Made by a program: the position numbers and the translations under genes. Shown piece after piece: positions 37,563 to 45,971 of a stretch of 46,083 bases of DNA. The stretch lies in the NCBI GenBank assembly GCA_905233255.1, contig CAJOCN010000024.1:1-46083 (forward strand), written 5' to 3'. Source of the DNA: Paludibacteraceae bacterium. GTDB lineage: Bacteria > Bacteroidota > Bacteroidia > Bacteroidales > Paludibacteraceae. Under the pieces are notes generated by a model, which saw only the letters and a program-made list of their open reading frames with translations, ran no database searches and had not been told where the DNA came from. The stretch's first letter is position 1; every line of letters starts with the position of its first letter.

Positions 37563-39059
37563 TTAACGCAGATAGTTCTCCCACTTGGTGTTGCGCATGT
37601 CGCCGGATTTGAGGAACTCCTCATGCATAGCGAACGCGAGGGAGAGGTTATGCGGCGTCTGACCGTGCTTGGCGTACTTGAGGTAATCGCGCAGCATCTC
37701 CTTGTACTCGGGAGCCACGCAGTTATTGATAACCTCTTCGGCACGCTGACGCGGACTCTTGCCACGGAGATCAGCTACACCCTGCTCGGTCACGATAACC
37801 TTGACGGAGTGCTCGGAGTGGTCAAGGTGCGTTACCATCGGCACGATGGACGAGATAGCTCCGTTTTTCGCCGTCGAAGCGGTCGTGAATATACTAAGGT
37901 ACGCGTTGCGCGCGAAGTCGCCTGAACCGCCGATACCGTTCATCATCTTCGTTCCCGTGACGTGGGTGGAGTTGATGTTGCCGTAGATATCCGCCTCGAG
38001 TGCGGTATTGATAGCGATGATACCCAGACGGCGTGCCACCTCCGGACTGTTCGAAGTCTCCTGCGGACGAAGCAAGAGCTTGTCGCGGTAGAAATCGAGG
38101 TCCGCAAGCACCTCTGCCATCTTGCTCTCCACGAGACGCAGGGAGCAACCGGAAGCGAACTTGCAGTGACCGGCTTTGATGAGGTCCACCACGGAGTCCT
38201 GTATCACCTCGGAGTACATCTCAAACGGCGGAATATGCGGGTTCTTGCCCAGTTCGCCGAGAACGGCGTTGGCTACGTTACCTACTCCGCTCTGGATGGG
38301 CAGGAAGGACGCAGGGATACGTCCGGCTTTCATTTCCGCCTCCAGGAAGAGAGCTACGTTCTCGCCGATCTTGGCGGTCGTAGCATCGACGGGCGTGAAG
38401 GCGGCAATCTCGTTCGGACGGTTGGTCTTGACGACTGCAGCAATCTTAGCGGGATCGACCTTGATATGGTCGGAGCCGCAGCGGTCAGAGGGTTTGTAGA
38501 TCGGTATCTCGCGACGGCAAGGAGGATCGAGCGGCTCGTAGAGATCGTGCATGCCGCGCATGGTGGCAGGGAACATCTCATTGAGCTCGACGATGATCTT
38601 ATCCGCCATGCGGCAGATAGTAGGCATGATACCTACTCCGGCAGCGGGAACAATCGTACCGTCCTCGCCTACATACGACGCCTCGATGATAGCCCAGTTG
38701 GGTTTGGGAAGGAAACCGTACCGCAGGTCCTGCGCCATGTGGCTCAGGTGCATATCAAAATAGTGCGTACCCTCGGCGTTGATCTCCTCGCGCATCGACT
38801 TGTTGGACTGATACGGCGTACGGAACTCGACGGCATGCGCACGTGCCAAAGCACCGTCGCAACTGTCTCCCATCGACGCACCGGTCTCCAGACCTACGCG
38901 GAAAGGCACACCCTCAGCGTGCAGACGCTCTGCGCGTTGCGCCAAGGCAAAAGGAACTGCCTTGGGCACACCGGTGGCGGTAAAACCACCCATGCCCAAG
39001 ACGTCACCATGTTGAATCAATTCCGCCGCTTCTTCGGCGGTCATAAATGGTAAAGCCAT
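37563..39059 (-). CDS. Acetyl-CoA hydrolase/transferase family; probable succinate:acetate CoA-transferase
   Basis: 498 residues, full length for the family I CoA-transferases. Visible are LGMGGFTATGVPKAVP near the start, PIQSGVGNVANAVLGELG, the active-site Glu region INTALEADIYGNINS, and GIGGSGDFARNA. It swaps CoA between succinyl-CoA and acetate (or propionate), fitting succinate/acetate fermentation. It lies two bases after the aldolase gene, so they share a transcript. The exact acceptor cannot be fixed from sequence. Confidence 0.92.
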   Translation of the reverse strand: MALPFMTAEEAAELIQHGDVLGMGGFTATGVPKAVPFALAQRAERLHAEGVPFRVGLETGASMGDSCDGALARAHAVEFRTPYQSNKSMREEINAEGTHYFDMHLSHMAQDLRYGFLPKPNWAIIEASYVGEDGTIVPAAGVGIMPTICRMADKIIVELNEMFPATMRGMHDLYEPLDPPCRREIPIYKPSDRCGSDHIKVDPAKIAAVVKTNRPNEIAAFTPVDATTAKIGENVALFLEAEMKAGRIPASFLPIQSGVGNVANAVLGELGKNPHIPPFEMYSEVIQDSVVDLIKAGHCKFASGCSLRLVESKMAEVLADLDFYRDKLLLRPQETSNSPEVARRLGIIAINTALEADIYGNINSTHVTGTKMMNGIGGSGDFARNAYLSIFTTASTAKNGAISSIVPMVTHLDHSEHSVKVIVTEQGVADLRGKSPRQRAEEVINNCVAPEYKEMLRDYLKYAKHGQTPHNLSLAFAMHEEFLKSGDMRNTKWENYLR

Positions 39060-39061
39060 AC

Positions 39062-40063
39062 TTATTCTGCTTTGCCGTCCGAACCGAGGACGTTGATGAT
39101 TTTGTGCTTGTAGAGCTCTGTCATCAGGTCACGTGCCGGACCGCAGTATTTACGCGGATCGAACTCAGCCGGCTTCTCTGCAAACACTTTGCGGACAGCA
39201 GCGGTGAAGGCGAGACGGCTATCGGAGTCGATGTTAATCTTGCAGACAGCAGACTTGGCAGCCTTGCGGAGTTGCTCCTCAGGAATACCTACTGCGTCAG
39301 GCAGCTTGCCACCGTACTTGTTGATCATATCTACATACTCCTGCGGAACGGAAGACGAACCGTGAAGAACGATCGGGAAGCCCGGGAGCTGCTCCATTAC
39401 AGCGTCGAGCACGTCGAATGCCAATGGAGGAGGAACAAGACGGCCGGTCTTCGGGTCACGGGTGCACTGCTCCGGAGTGAACTTGTATGCACCGTGGCTG
39501 GTACCGATGGAGATAGCGAGGGAGTCACAGCCCGTGCGGGTAGCGAAATCAACTACCTCTTCCGGTTTGGTATAGTGGCTGACAGCAGACGAAACCTCAT
39601 CCTCAACACCTGCCAGCACGCCGAGCTCAGCCTCCACTGTTACATCGAACTGGTGAGCGTAATCAACGACTTTCTTGGTGAGGGCGATGTTCTCCTCGTA
39701 CGGCAGCGACGAAGCGTCGATCATGACGCTCGAGAAACCGAAATCCACGCAGCTCTTGCAGAGCTCGAAGCTGTCACCGTGGTCGAGGTGCAGACAGATC
39801 TGCGGGTGCTCCCAACCGAGCTCCTTAGCGTACTCTACAGCGCCCTGAGCCATGTAACGGAGCAGAGTCTGGTTAGCGTAGTTACGAGCGCCTTTGGATA
39901 CCTGGAGAATAACCGGGCTCTTGGTCTCAGCCGCAGCTTTGATGATAGCCTGGAGCTGCTCCATGTTGTTGAAGTTGAACGCAGGGATAGCATAACCTCC
40001 CTTGATTGCCTTGGCGAACATCTCACGGGTGTTTACAAGGCCTAATTCCTTGAATGAAACCAT
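39062..40063 (-). CDS. fba: Class II fructose-bisphosphate aldolase
   Basis: A zinc-dependent aldolase splitting fructose-1,6-bisphosphate. The 333-residue product shows YAIPAFNFNNMEQ, ICLHLDHGDSFE (zinc/catalytic His-Asp), SSVMIDASSLPYEEN, SIGTSHGAYKF and VLHGSSSVPQEYV. Preceded by an AT-rich permuted-word stretch (40064-40125) rather than a clear promoter, so probably read through from the fucose-isomerase-like genes. Confidence 0.96.
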   Translation of the reverse strand: MVSFKELGLVNTREMFAKAIKGGYAIPAFNFNNMEQLQAIIKAAAETKSPVILQVSKGARNYANQTLLRYMAQGAVEYAKELGWEHPQICLHLDHGDSFELCKSCVDFGFSSVMIDASSLPYEENIALTKKVVDYAHQFDVTVEAELGVLAGVEDEVSSAVSHYTKPEEVVDFATRTGCDSLAISIGTSHGAYKFTPEQCTRDPKTGRLVPPPLAFDVLDAVMEQLPGFPIVLHGSSSVPQEYVDMINKYGGKLPDAVGIPEEQLRKAAKSAVCKINIDSDSRLAFTAAVRKVFAEKPAEFDPRKYCGPARDLMTELYKHKIINVLGSDGKAE

Positions 40064-40125
40064 AGTTGTAATAATTTTAATTTGTTATTAGTAATTTGTA
40101 ATTTTTAATTTTTAATTCTGAATTT
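40064..40125. repeat. AT-rich permuted-word segment
   Basis: Repeats of TAATTTTTAATTTTTAATT and TTAGTAATTTGTAATT words fill the gap before fba and run into the last codons of the upstream gene. Confidence 0.6.
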
Positions 40126-40899
40126 CCCGGCGTGGTGACCGCGGATGAGCACATGGTGATTGGCGATCGGGTCGGTCAGGAAATAATCACTCACTTCCGG
40201 CGTGCTCTTTACCCACACTTGTGTGCGGCAGAGGTTCTGCTCATACTGGCACCTGGTCAGCTCTACATCCACCGCAATCATCCGCCGCATGTCATGGCTC
40301 AGTTTGAGGAGCGTGTAGTCGCCCGTTGGCAGTTCACCGTGAATAGCTACACCAATACCCGACTCAAAATGCGTGGTGTACTCATGTTTCTCGGTCATAC
40401 CTAACGGCAGGGTACAATGCGCAAAAAGCATCTCTCCTTCCGGCTGTATACGCGCGGGGTTAACCTGGAAACAGAGTTCGCCCGTGAGCCTCTTGCAAAC
40501 CATCATCGTCAGGAGCGTGGGTATATCTCCCTCGCAGGCCGCCGGAATACCCTCGTCATTCAGTTTGGAGAGGGCTATACAGCCGGTGTTCTTGACGGTT
40601 TTCAGCAGGTCGAAGCACCTGAGGGTCACGCCCTGAAGCCGCTCGCGAACAACTATCTCTTTGAGCCGCTCATAGACCGCCTCAGCGCCCTTCATACCCG
40701 GATCGACCTCACCGAGAGAGGTCATCTCCTCGATGGGTATATCCACCATCTCGATGTTCATCCTCTCCAGCACATCTTTATAATCGACCTGCGAAGCGAT
40801 GAGCCAATCGGAGGGTTTGCCCACTACGCCTAAGCGCAGCCGCTGAGGCTCATACAGCACCTCATGGGAGGGTGTAAATGTCACGGTAGAACGCTCCAT
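40105..40899 (-). CDS. L-fucose-isomerase-like protein, short paralogue
   Basis: 264 residues, clearly homologous over nearly its whole length to the product at 40903-41991 (shared LGVVGKPSDWLIASQVDYK, SLGEVDPGMKGAEA, CIALSKLNDEGIPAACEGDIP, TEKHEYTTHFESGIGVAIHGE, LTRCQYEQNLCRTQ). It lacks the first about 110 residues of the longer copy. The pattern suits COG2407-type L-fucose isomerase relatives, which convert aldoses to ketoses with a metal. The truncation starts cleanly at an ATG three bases after the longer gene, suggesting a duplication kept as a separate subunit. Family recognition is from motif memory. Confidence 0.65.
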   Translation of the reverse strand: MERSTVTFTPSHEVLYEPQRLRLGVVGKPSDWLIASQVDYKDVLERMNIEMVDIPIEEMTSLGEVDPGMKGAEAVYERLKEIVVRERLQGVTLRCFDLLKTVKNTGCIALSKLNDEGIPAACEGDIPTLLTMMVCKRLTGELCFQVNPARIQPEGEMLFAHCTLPLGMTEKHEYTTHFESGIGVAIHGELPTGDYTLLKLSHDMRRMIAVDVELTRCQYEQNLCRTQVWVKSTPEVSDYFLTDPIANHHVLIRGHHAGKFRIKN

Positions 40900-40902
40900 C
40901 GC

Positions 40903-41991
40903 TTACGGTCTCCAGAATTTAGCGGCGTGGTGGCCCTTGATCAATACATGGTGGTCAGCCAGCGGCGATGATAGCAGGTATTGGCTCACTATCGGAGTCG
41001 ATTGGATCCATATCTGCGTACGGCAGAGGTTCTGCTCGTACTGGCACCGCGTTACCTTCACGTTCACCGCCAAAAGGCGCTTCATGTCGTTACTCAGTTT
41101 GACCAGCGTGTAGTCGCCCGCCGGTACCTCGCCGTGGATAGCTACACCTATACCCGACTCGAAATGCGTCGTGTACTCGTGTTTCTCCGTCATGCCGAGG
41201 GCGATGGTACATTTAGCCATCAGGATCTGCCCGTCTGCCTGTATACGCGCCGGACTGCCCATCCATCCTGTCTCACCCGTCAGTTTCTTGCAAACCATCA
41301 TCGTCAGCAGTACCGGTATATCTGCTTCGCAGCCGGCAGGAATACCCTCGTCGTTCAGTTTGGAGATAGCTACACAACCGGTGTTCTTGCAGGTTGTAAA
41401 GAGGTCGAAACACCTCACCGTAATACCATCTAACTTATGCTTGGCTATAATCGAACGCAGGCGCTCATGAATAGCCTCAGCTCCCTTCATACCCGGATCG
41501 ACCTCACCCAGACTCGACAGTTCTTCAAAAGGTATATCCACCAACTCGGTGTTCATCTTATCCAGCACCGCTTTGTAATCGACCTGTGAGGCGATGAGCC
41601 AATCGGAGGGTTTACCCACTACGCCCAGCCTTATTTTTTTTTCGTTGTGCAGCACTTTTTCCAGCGGCACACGGGTCAATGATTCGGTCTCAGAGACTTC
41701 GGGAAAGATAATATCCTTGGGGTGCTGCATAATCTTGGCAATCCCTTTCCGCTGACGGATAAAACTGAGAATCTCCAGAGCTGCCGGCAGGGAATTACTG
41801 TACTCACCTACCATCAGATAAATAGGCCTTTTCAGATCAATCTGTTTGGCACGAACCAGCTCAACGAACTGAGCTTCAGTACCTCCGGAGAGAACGGCTA
41901 CTACTTGATTGTCAGCTGCAAAAGAATCTGATACCTTGAACGGCATATCAGATACCTCCGTGTGGAGTTGAGAACATAACACGTGTACCAT
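40903..41991 (-). CDS. L-fucose-isomerase-like protein, full-length paralogue
   Basis: 362 residues. The N-terminal Rossmann-like domain (about 25-105, NQVVAVLSGGTEAQFVELV) is followed by the catalytic-like region shared with the short copy (GKPSDWLIAS, KNTGCVAISKLNDEGIP, EADIPVLLTMMVCKKLTGE, HFESGIGVAIHGEVPAGDY, HHVLIKGHHAAKF). Acidic and His residues there could bind a metal. Sugar isomerase function is inferred; the substrate is unknown. First gene of a transcript continuing through the short copy, fba and the CoA-transferase. Promoter at 42062-42032. Confidence 0.68.
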   Translation of the reverse strand: MVHVLCSQLHTEVSDMPFKVSDSFAADNQVVAVLSGGTEAQFVELVRAKQIDLKRPIYLMVGEYSNSLPAALEILSFIRQRKGIAKIMQHPKDIIFPEVSETESLTRVPLEKVLHNEKKIRLGVVGKPSDWLIASQVDYKAVLDKMNTELVDIPFEELSSLGEVDPGMKGAEAIHERLRSIIAKHKLDGITVRCFDLFTTCKNTGCVAISKLNDEGIPAGCEADIPVLLTMMVCKKLTGETGWMGSPARIQADGQILMAKCTIALGMTEKHEYTTHFESGIGVAIHGEVPAGDYTLVKLSNDMKRLLAVNVKVTRCQYEQNLCRTQIWIQSTPIVSQYLLSSPLADHHVLIKGHHAAKFWRP

Positions 41992-42031
41992 GGTCGTAAT
42001 GTATTTATGGGTTATTTTTTCATTTCCGCCG

Positions 42032-42062
42032 CAAAGTTACAACTTTTTTTTGATATACGCAA
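42032..42062 (-). promoter_or_regulatory. Promoter of the fucose-isomerase-like operon
   Basis: Minus strand TTG (42062-42060), 20 bases including an eight-A tract and GTTG, TAACTTTG (42039-42032). 40 bases before the ATG. Confidence 0.8.
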
Positions 42063-42115
42063 GCACGCACGCGATTTTTTGGCGTATTTTTATTGATGGC
42101 GGACTTGGATTGCTT

Positions 42116-42145
42116 CCGGGCACGAACTGATTTCGTACTGCCCGG
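42116..42145. other. Strong hairpin downstream of the acetyltransferase gene
   Basis: Arms CCGGGCACGAA (42116-42126) and 42132-42145 pair over 11 bp with a two-base bulge. It lies just past the minus-strand acetyltransferase stop. No good T-run follows, so it is a poor classical terminator but may act as an RNA end or processing site. Confidence 0.5.
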
Positions 42146-42157
42146 AGGTGCCGCTAT

Positions 42158-42709
42158 TCATTTTTTTTTGATTATTTTGGCAGGGTTTCCGGCGACGACT
42201 ACATCATCGGGAATATCGTGCGTCACGACCGAACCGGCACCGATGATGACGCGGTTGCCGATAGTCACGCCCGGACAGACGGTCACTCCGCCGCCGAGCC
42301 AGCAGTCATCGCCGATACGGATCGGTTTGCCCGTCTCTATCGTTTGGCGGCGCTCAAGATAGTCATGCGGATGGTCGGGCGTCAGCAACTGGCAGTTAGG
42401 CCCGATGAGCGTGTGGGCACCGATAGTGATACCTCCGCCGTCCAGAAACACGCCGTTGAAATTGACCATCGACCCCTCGCCAATGGAGATACGGTTGCCG
42501 TGGTCGCAATGGAAAGGCGGACAGATGATCACCGAAGGGTGCGCATCGGGTATGAGCGCCTGGATGCAACGGTGCAGTTCGTCCATGTCCCATGCACCGC
42601 ATTGATTGAGGTCCCGCATGGCATAATACGCCCGCAGGATATTCGCCTGCACCTCCTTGTCCGTATAGTCATACGGCAGGTTATGAAGCATTTTCTCGTA
42701 TTCGGTCAT
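42158..42709 (-). CDS. Sugar O-acetyltransferase (Maa/NodL/LacA type)
   Basis: 183 residues: N-terminal Maa-type helices (MLHNLPYDYTDKEVQANILRA core), then a left-handed parallel beta-helix of hexapeptide repeats (GNRISIGEGSMVNFNG, DGGGITIGAHTLIGPN) with catalytic-His-type TPDHPHD and a C-terminal GNPAKIIKKK. It transfers acetyl from acetyl-CoA to a sugar hydroxyl. It lies 10 bp after a related acetyltransferase, so the two form a pair in one transcript. Confidence 0.9.
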   Translation of the reverse strand: MTEYEKMLHNLPYDYTDKEVQANILRAYYAMRDLNQCGAWDMDELHRCIQALIPDAHPSVIICPPFHCDHGNRISIGEGSMVNFNGVFLDGGGITIGAHTLIGPNCQLLTPDHPHDYLERRQTIETGKPIRIGDDCWLGGGVTVCPGVTIGNRVIIGAGSVVTHDIPDDVVVAGNPAKIIKKK

Positions 42710-42719
42710 AATTTTTACA

Positions 42720-43304
42720 TTAAAACGAGAAATCGGTTTTCTCTACGATGGTCTTGATTATCTTAGCCGGTACGCCGCCTACAATGGTGTTGGCAGGCAC
42801 GTTTTTGGTCACTACGGCTCCGGCAGCCACGATAGAGTTGTCGCCGATGGTAACGCCCTGCAGAACCGTCACATTCGCGCCAAGCCACACTCTCTTGCCG
42901 ATATGTATGGGTTTGGCGGTCATGCCTGCACGCTGCGAGGGGTCAGGAAGATGATTGAGCGTGCAGAGAGTAGCGTTATGTCCGATGAGTGCATCGTCGT
43001 CAATAAAGATACCGCCTTGGTCCTGGAACTTACAGCCCATGTTGATAAACACCCGTTCGCCGACATGCGTGTTCTTGCCGCAATCGGTATAGAACGGCGG
43101 GAACATACCGAACGACTCCGGCACGTCAATCGCCCATAGTTCGGAGAGTAGTTTGCGCAACTCATCGGGCGTATGGTACGAGCCGTTTATCTCCGCGGTA
43201 ATACGCAGGGCTTCCTGCGAGTACTTGTGAAACTCCATGTGTAACTCCGAGCCGCCGATTATCGGTTCGCCCGTTGCCATTCGTTTACGAAATTGTTCTA
43301 TTGT
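42720..43304 (-). CDS. Sugar O-acetyltransferase (Maa/NodL/LacA type), second copy
   Basis: 194 residues of the same fold: [20 protein letters not shown] start, [34 protein letters not shown] with the catalytic His, and [23 protein letters not shown] 43304 is preferred over 43334 because an AGGAG ribosome-binding site lies about 9 bases upstream of it. It is a diverged relative of the downstream copy, not a recent duplicate. Confidence 0.9.
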   Translation of the reverse strand, partial: TIEQFRKRMATGEPIIGGSELHMEFHKYSQEALRITAEINGSYHTPDELRKLLSELWAIDVPESFGMFPPFYTDCGKNTHVGERVFINMGCKFQDQGGIFIDDDALIGHNATLCTLNHLPDPSQRAGMTAKPIHIGKRVWLGANVTVLQGVTIGDNSIVAAGAVVTKNVPANTIVGGVPAKIIKTIVEKTDFSF

Positions 43305-43430
43305 CATTGTTATTTCTCCTCTATTACCATTCAAAGTTCTTTATCTATGTTCGTTAATTTTCTTTATGCGATACAAGGTTGAAAAGTATACGATTGTTAA
43401 GAATCGCAATAGGCAGCCAACCAATAAAAC

Positions 43431-44261
43431 TTATTTGAAAATCAATCTGTCTGCCAGAAGGCCAAAATACTCATTGGACCAGATGTCTAATTCCGAAGGA
43501 TTATTGACAAACGGAAGCACATCCTCTTTCACTTGACTGATATTAGCGTTTGCAAGTCGCTCACGGAGCAAATGCATAAACTCATCCTGTGTCACTTCTT
43601 GCCCGTTAAATTCCCAGATTCGTTCTTGCAAATGGGCAAAGTGAAGCGGAATATTATGCCGTATATACCATTCAAAATCATACCAGTCGCGTCCTTTGAT
43701 ACGGGTCTTCCAGTTACGAAAAACCAAAGCATGCATCTTTCCTGCAAATAAGTCCGGCAAAGTCAAACAACGTATCATGGTCGAGTACGGTTGCATCATC
43801 AGTTTTTGCTCCGTGTCAAAAAGCAAAGGCGGATTCGTGTCCAACTCTATCTTCACTTTGATAGTTTTTTCTGTTTGGAAAGCGATGTCATAAGCAGCTG
43901 TATCTTCTTTGAGAAAAGCCGATTCCACCCGACCGAAATGCAGTTTCTCTTTCTTGGTAATCACGACATCCTTGCCGGTAAGCGCAAAAACCTCGCGTAT
44001 GGGCTGAAAATAATTCTCCAAATGAATGGCAGGATTCTTCTCCACTAACGTAAAATCCATGTCTTCAGAGAAACGCGGAAGCCCATAAAAAATACGCAAA
44101 CATGTACCTCCATAGAATGCAGCATGCTCAAAGAACCTTCCTTTTTGCAAGCCGGCAAGAACAATCTGCTGCATCACTTGGTGTTGCGCGTTTGTTTTTT
44201 GTGTGGCATTTTGCGGATTGTACGCCGCTACCATTTCATCAAAGATGGTCATCGTTGGCAT
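43431..44261 (-). CDS. AbiEii/AbiGii-family nucleotidyltransferase toxin
   Basis: The toxin of a type IV toxin-antitoxin/abortive-infection system. The 276-residue product has the nucleotidyltransferase GGTCLR (51-56) and SEDMDF with DxD-like acidic residues (65-70), followed by a LFAGKMHAL block and KGRDWYDFEWY typical of AbiEii. The family transfers nucleotides to RNA (tRNA acceptor ends in characterised members) and inhibits growth. Its start overlaps the antitoxin gene end by 13 bp. The downstream end flanks a short AT-rich gap containing a GATTGTTAAGAATCG hairpin at about 43391-43406. Confidence 0.9.
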   Translation of the reverse strand: MPTMTIFDEMVAAYNPQNATQKTNAQHQVMQQIVLAGLQKGRFFEHAAFYGGTCLRIFYGLPRFSEDMDFTLVEKNPAIHLENYFQPIREVFALTGKDVVITKKEKLHFGRVESAFLKEDTAAYDIAFQTEKTIKVKIELDTNPPLLFDTEQKLMMQPYSTMIRCLTLPDLFAGKMHALVFRNWKTRIKGRDWYDFEWYIRHNIPLHFAHLQERIWEFNGQEVTQDEFMHLLRERLANANISQVKEDVLPFVNNPSELDIWSNEYFGLLADRLIFK

Positions 44262-44881
44262 AGTTTAATTAGATTTTGTAGGATGGTTCGCTTGGGGGCT
44301 ATTTCTGCACAAGCCTGCATGAGAGGTATCTTCATCTGCGGAAGTGCATCCACATCAAAACGCAGATCTTCCTCCAAGAATTGCTCCAAGCCAATGAGCG
44401 AAGCAGGTACTTGCGGTGTAAAAAGGATTGTATCCACCAAAGCCTTTTCAGGGGTAGCAATCAAATAGGAACGATTTTCTTCTGTGCGCGCAGTAATACC
44501 TAAAGCAAAATACGCACGGTTGACAGTATGGTACGAAAAGAGTCCCAGCTCATTCTCAAACTTGCGTGCGTGACAAGTGGTGACACTGGTTACCATGTGA
44601 ACAAATTCGGGGATGAGTCCGTATTCGCGCAAGGCGAACTGGAGCGAAATATAACTGGGGGAATACAAGTGATTAGCCACAAGTCCTATGCATGGTTTTG
44701 TTTGTGTCAGTTGTGGCGAGACAATATATAAGCCCCGCTTTAAAGGAATCAGATAACCTTGCCTCATCCACAATGCTATTTTTGCATTGGGATTGCTATA
44801 CTCGCGCAGCAAGGACTTCAGCACATCCGTAGAAACAGGGATATTTCCCAATGGGCGTAATATGTCTAATTCCGAAATCAC
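44249..44881 (-). CDS. AbiEi-family antitoxin
   Basis: 210 residues: N-terminal winged helix (ILRPLGNIPVSTDVLKSLL, LWMRQGYLIPLKRGLYIVS), then the AbiEi C-terminal region (LEQFLEEDLRFDVDALPQM). It neutralises AbiEii and represses its own promoter in characterised members. GTG 44881 is chosen because the -7 box TACCTTTG is at 44893-44886, so the longer frame from 44971 begins upstream of the promoter. That leaves only four bases between the -7 and the start, an essentially leaderless message. Upstream gene of the AbiE pair. Confidence 0.85.
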   Translation of the reverse strand: MISELDILRPLGNIPVSTDVLKSLLREYSNPNAKIALWMRQGYLIPLKRGLYIVSPQLTQTKPCIGLVANHLYSPSYISLQFALREYGLIPEFVHMVTSVTTCHARKFENELGLFSYHTVNRAYFALGITARTEENRSYLIATPEKALVDTILFTPQVPASLIGLEQFLEEDLRFDVDALPQMKIPLMQACAEIAPKRTILQNLIKLCQR

Positions 44882-44885
44882 GGTG

Positions 44886-44916
44886 CAAAGGTACAACTTT
44901 TTTTTGAATCCCGCAA
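44886..44916 (-). promoter_or_regulatory. Promoter of the AbiE pair
   Basis: Minus strand TTG (44916-44914), 20 bases with A-tract and GTTG, TACCTTTG (44893-44886). Autoregulatory repeats could lie near; none are clear. Confidence 0.78.
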
Positions 44917-45286
44917 GAGAAATCGGTATTTTGCGTACAGAAAATACATTTTTTATGCATTTTTTATTCACAAAACATCATTATAGTATAATCAAACTCT
45001 TTTTTGAATGAACATTTATTGCCGATTATTAAGATTCACTAAAATTGCGCCGAAACGCAATAAACAGCTATATCACGTATTTTCAACCACTTACAATATA
45101 CTTATCGGAGGCAAGTCGTGGTAATCTCGGAGTAAAGTCGGAGGCAAGTGCTGTACACTTTTTTTTAAGACAAAAAAAACGAATATCCGATTATTAAGAT
45201 TACCTCTGCTCAAGGTCAGCATAAGGTCTGCTGTTTGAAACGATCTTGAAACGAAGTTAAAAGGTGTATGATTATTAAGAATCAGC

Positions 45287-45616
45287 GAACCCGTGAATTG
45301 TAGCCGTCAATTGACACTGTCAATGAATTTAGGATGATTGTCAACTTTTTTAGGAAAAGTGTCAACAAAGTTAGGAAGAGTGTCTACTAACTTAGGAAAA
45401 TAATCAAAAAACTGTCTACTAATTTTAGGAAAAGACACAGAATTTTAGCAGAAGCAAAATTCACAGGTTCACAGATTCACACAAAATTGTATCTTCGTAT
45501 TTTGCTCATAATAAATATATAATATATAATATTATTATATTATTATGGAGATTTTTCCAACAGACAAGGATGCGTGAATCTGTGAATCTGTGAACCAGTG
45601 AATTGTAGCCGTCAAT
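45287..45616. repeat. 330-bp unit bounded by 25-bp direct repeats
   Basis: 45287-45311 and 45592-45616 match at 24 of 25 positions (GAACCnGTGAATTGTAGCCG core). Inside are the iteron-like array, a GGTTCACAGATTCAC (45466-45480)/45582-45596 inverted pair and an AT-only core at about 45508-45545. Possibly a small mobile or replication-type element. The flanking 44917-45286 and 45617-45971 hold no supported gene. Confidence 0.65.
45318..45434 (+). repeat. Iteron-like array, five TGTCnAn...TTAGGA copies
   Basis: Copies begin at 45318, 45339, 45360 and 45381 (exactly 21 bp apart, two helical turns) and at 45413. Each is TGTC(A/T)A followed about six bases later by TTAGGA. A small palindrome TTGACAC/TGTCAA (45311-45323) opens the array. 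The phasing suggests a protein-binding array. Confidence 0.75.
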
Positions 45617-45971
45617 CAGCCAGTCTCAAGCCACTATCACTTCGATATCCATGCCCCTCTATATATAGTTCAAAAAGAGGCAAAATCTATCACCTGTTTT
45701 GTGACTTCCTTTCTCGGCGGAGCGGTATCGTATTTTGCGATCCATTCGCCGAACGCGATTGGAGGTGGTTGCAGCCACCGGCAGGTAGAGTGAAGGGCGC
45801 AGCTGTTTGGTCAGGGCGCACAAACGACGAAGAAAAATGGCAGACCGTAGGTAAGTATAAAAGAAAAACCGCTGGCTTGTTATGAGTCAGCAGTCTTACA
45901 CAATCCGTACTCGGGTTGCAAGCACAATGTAAAGGAAGTGCCTTTAGCTTGGCAACAGTTGCAATTTTTTG

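Noticed and set aside
37962..40045. Long plus-strand frames across the CoA-transferase and aldolase genes
   Set aside because: Shadows of two confidently identified minus-strand enzymes.
45598..45885. 95-codon plus-strand frame near the right edge
   Set aside because: Begins inside the direct repeat, Arg/Ser-rich, no start signals; treated as non-coding.
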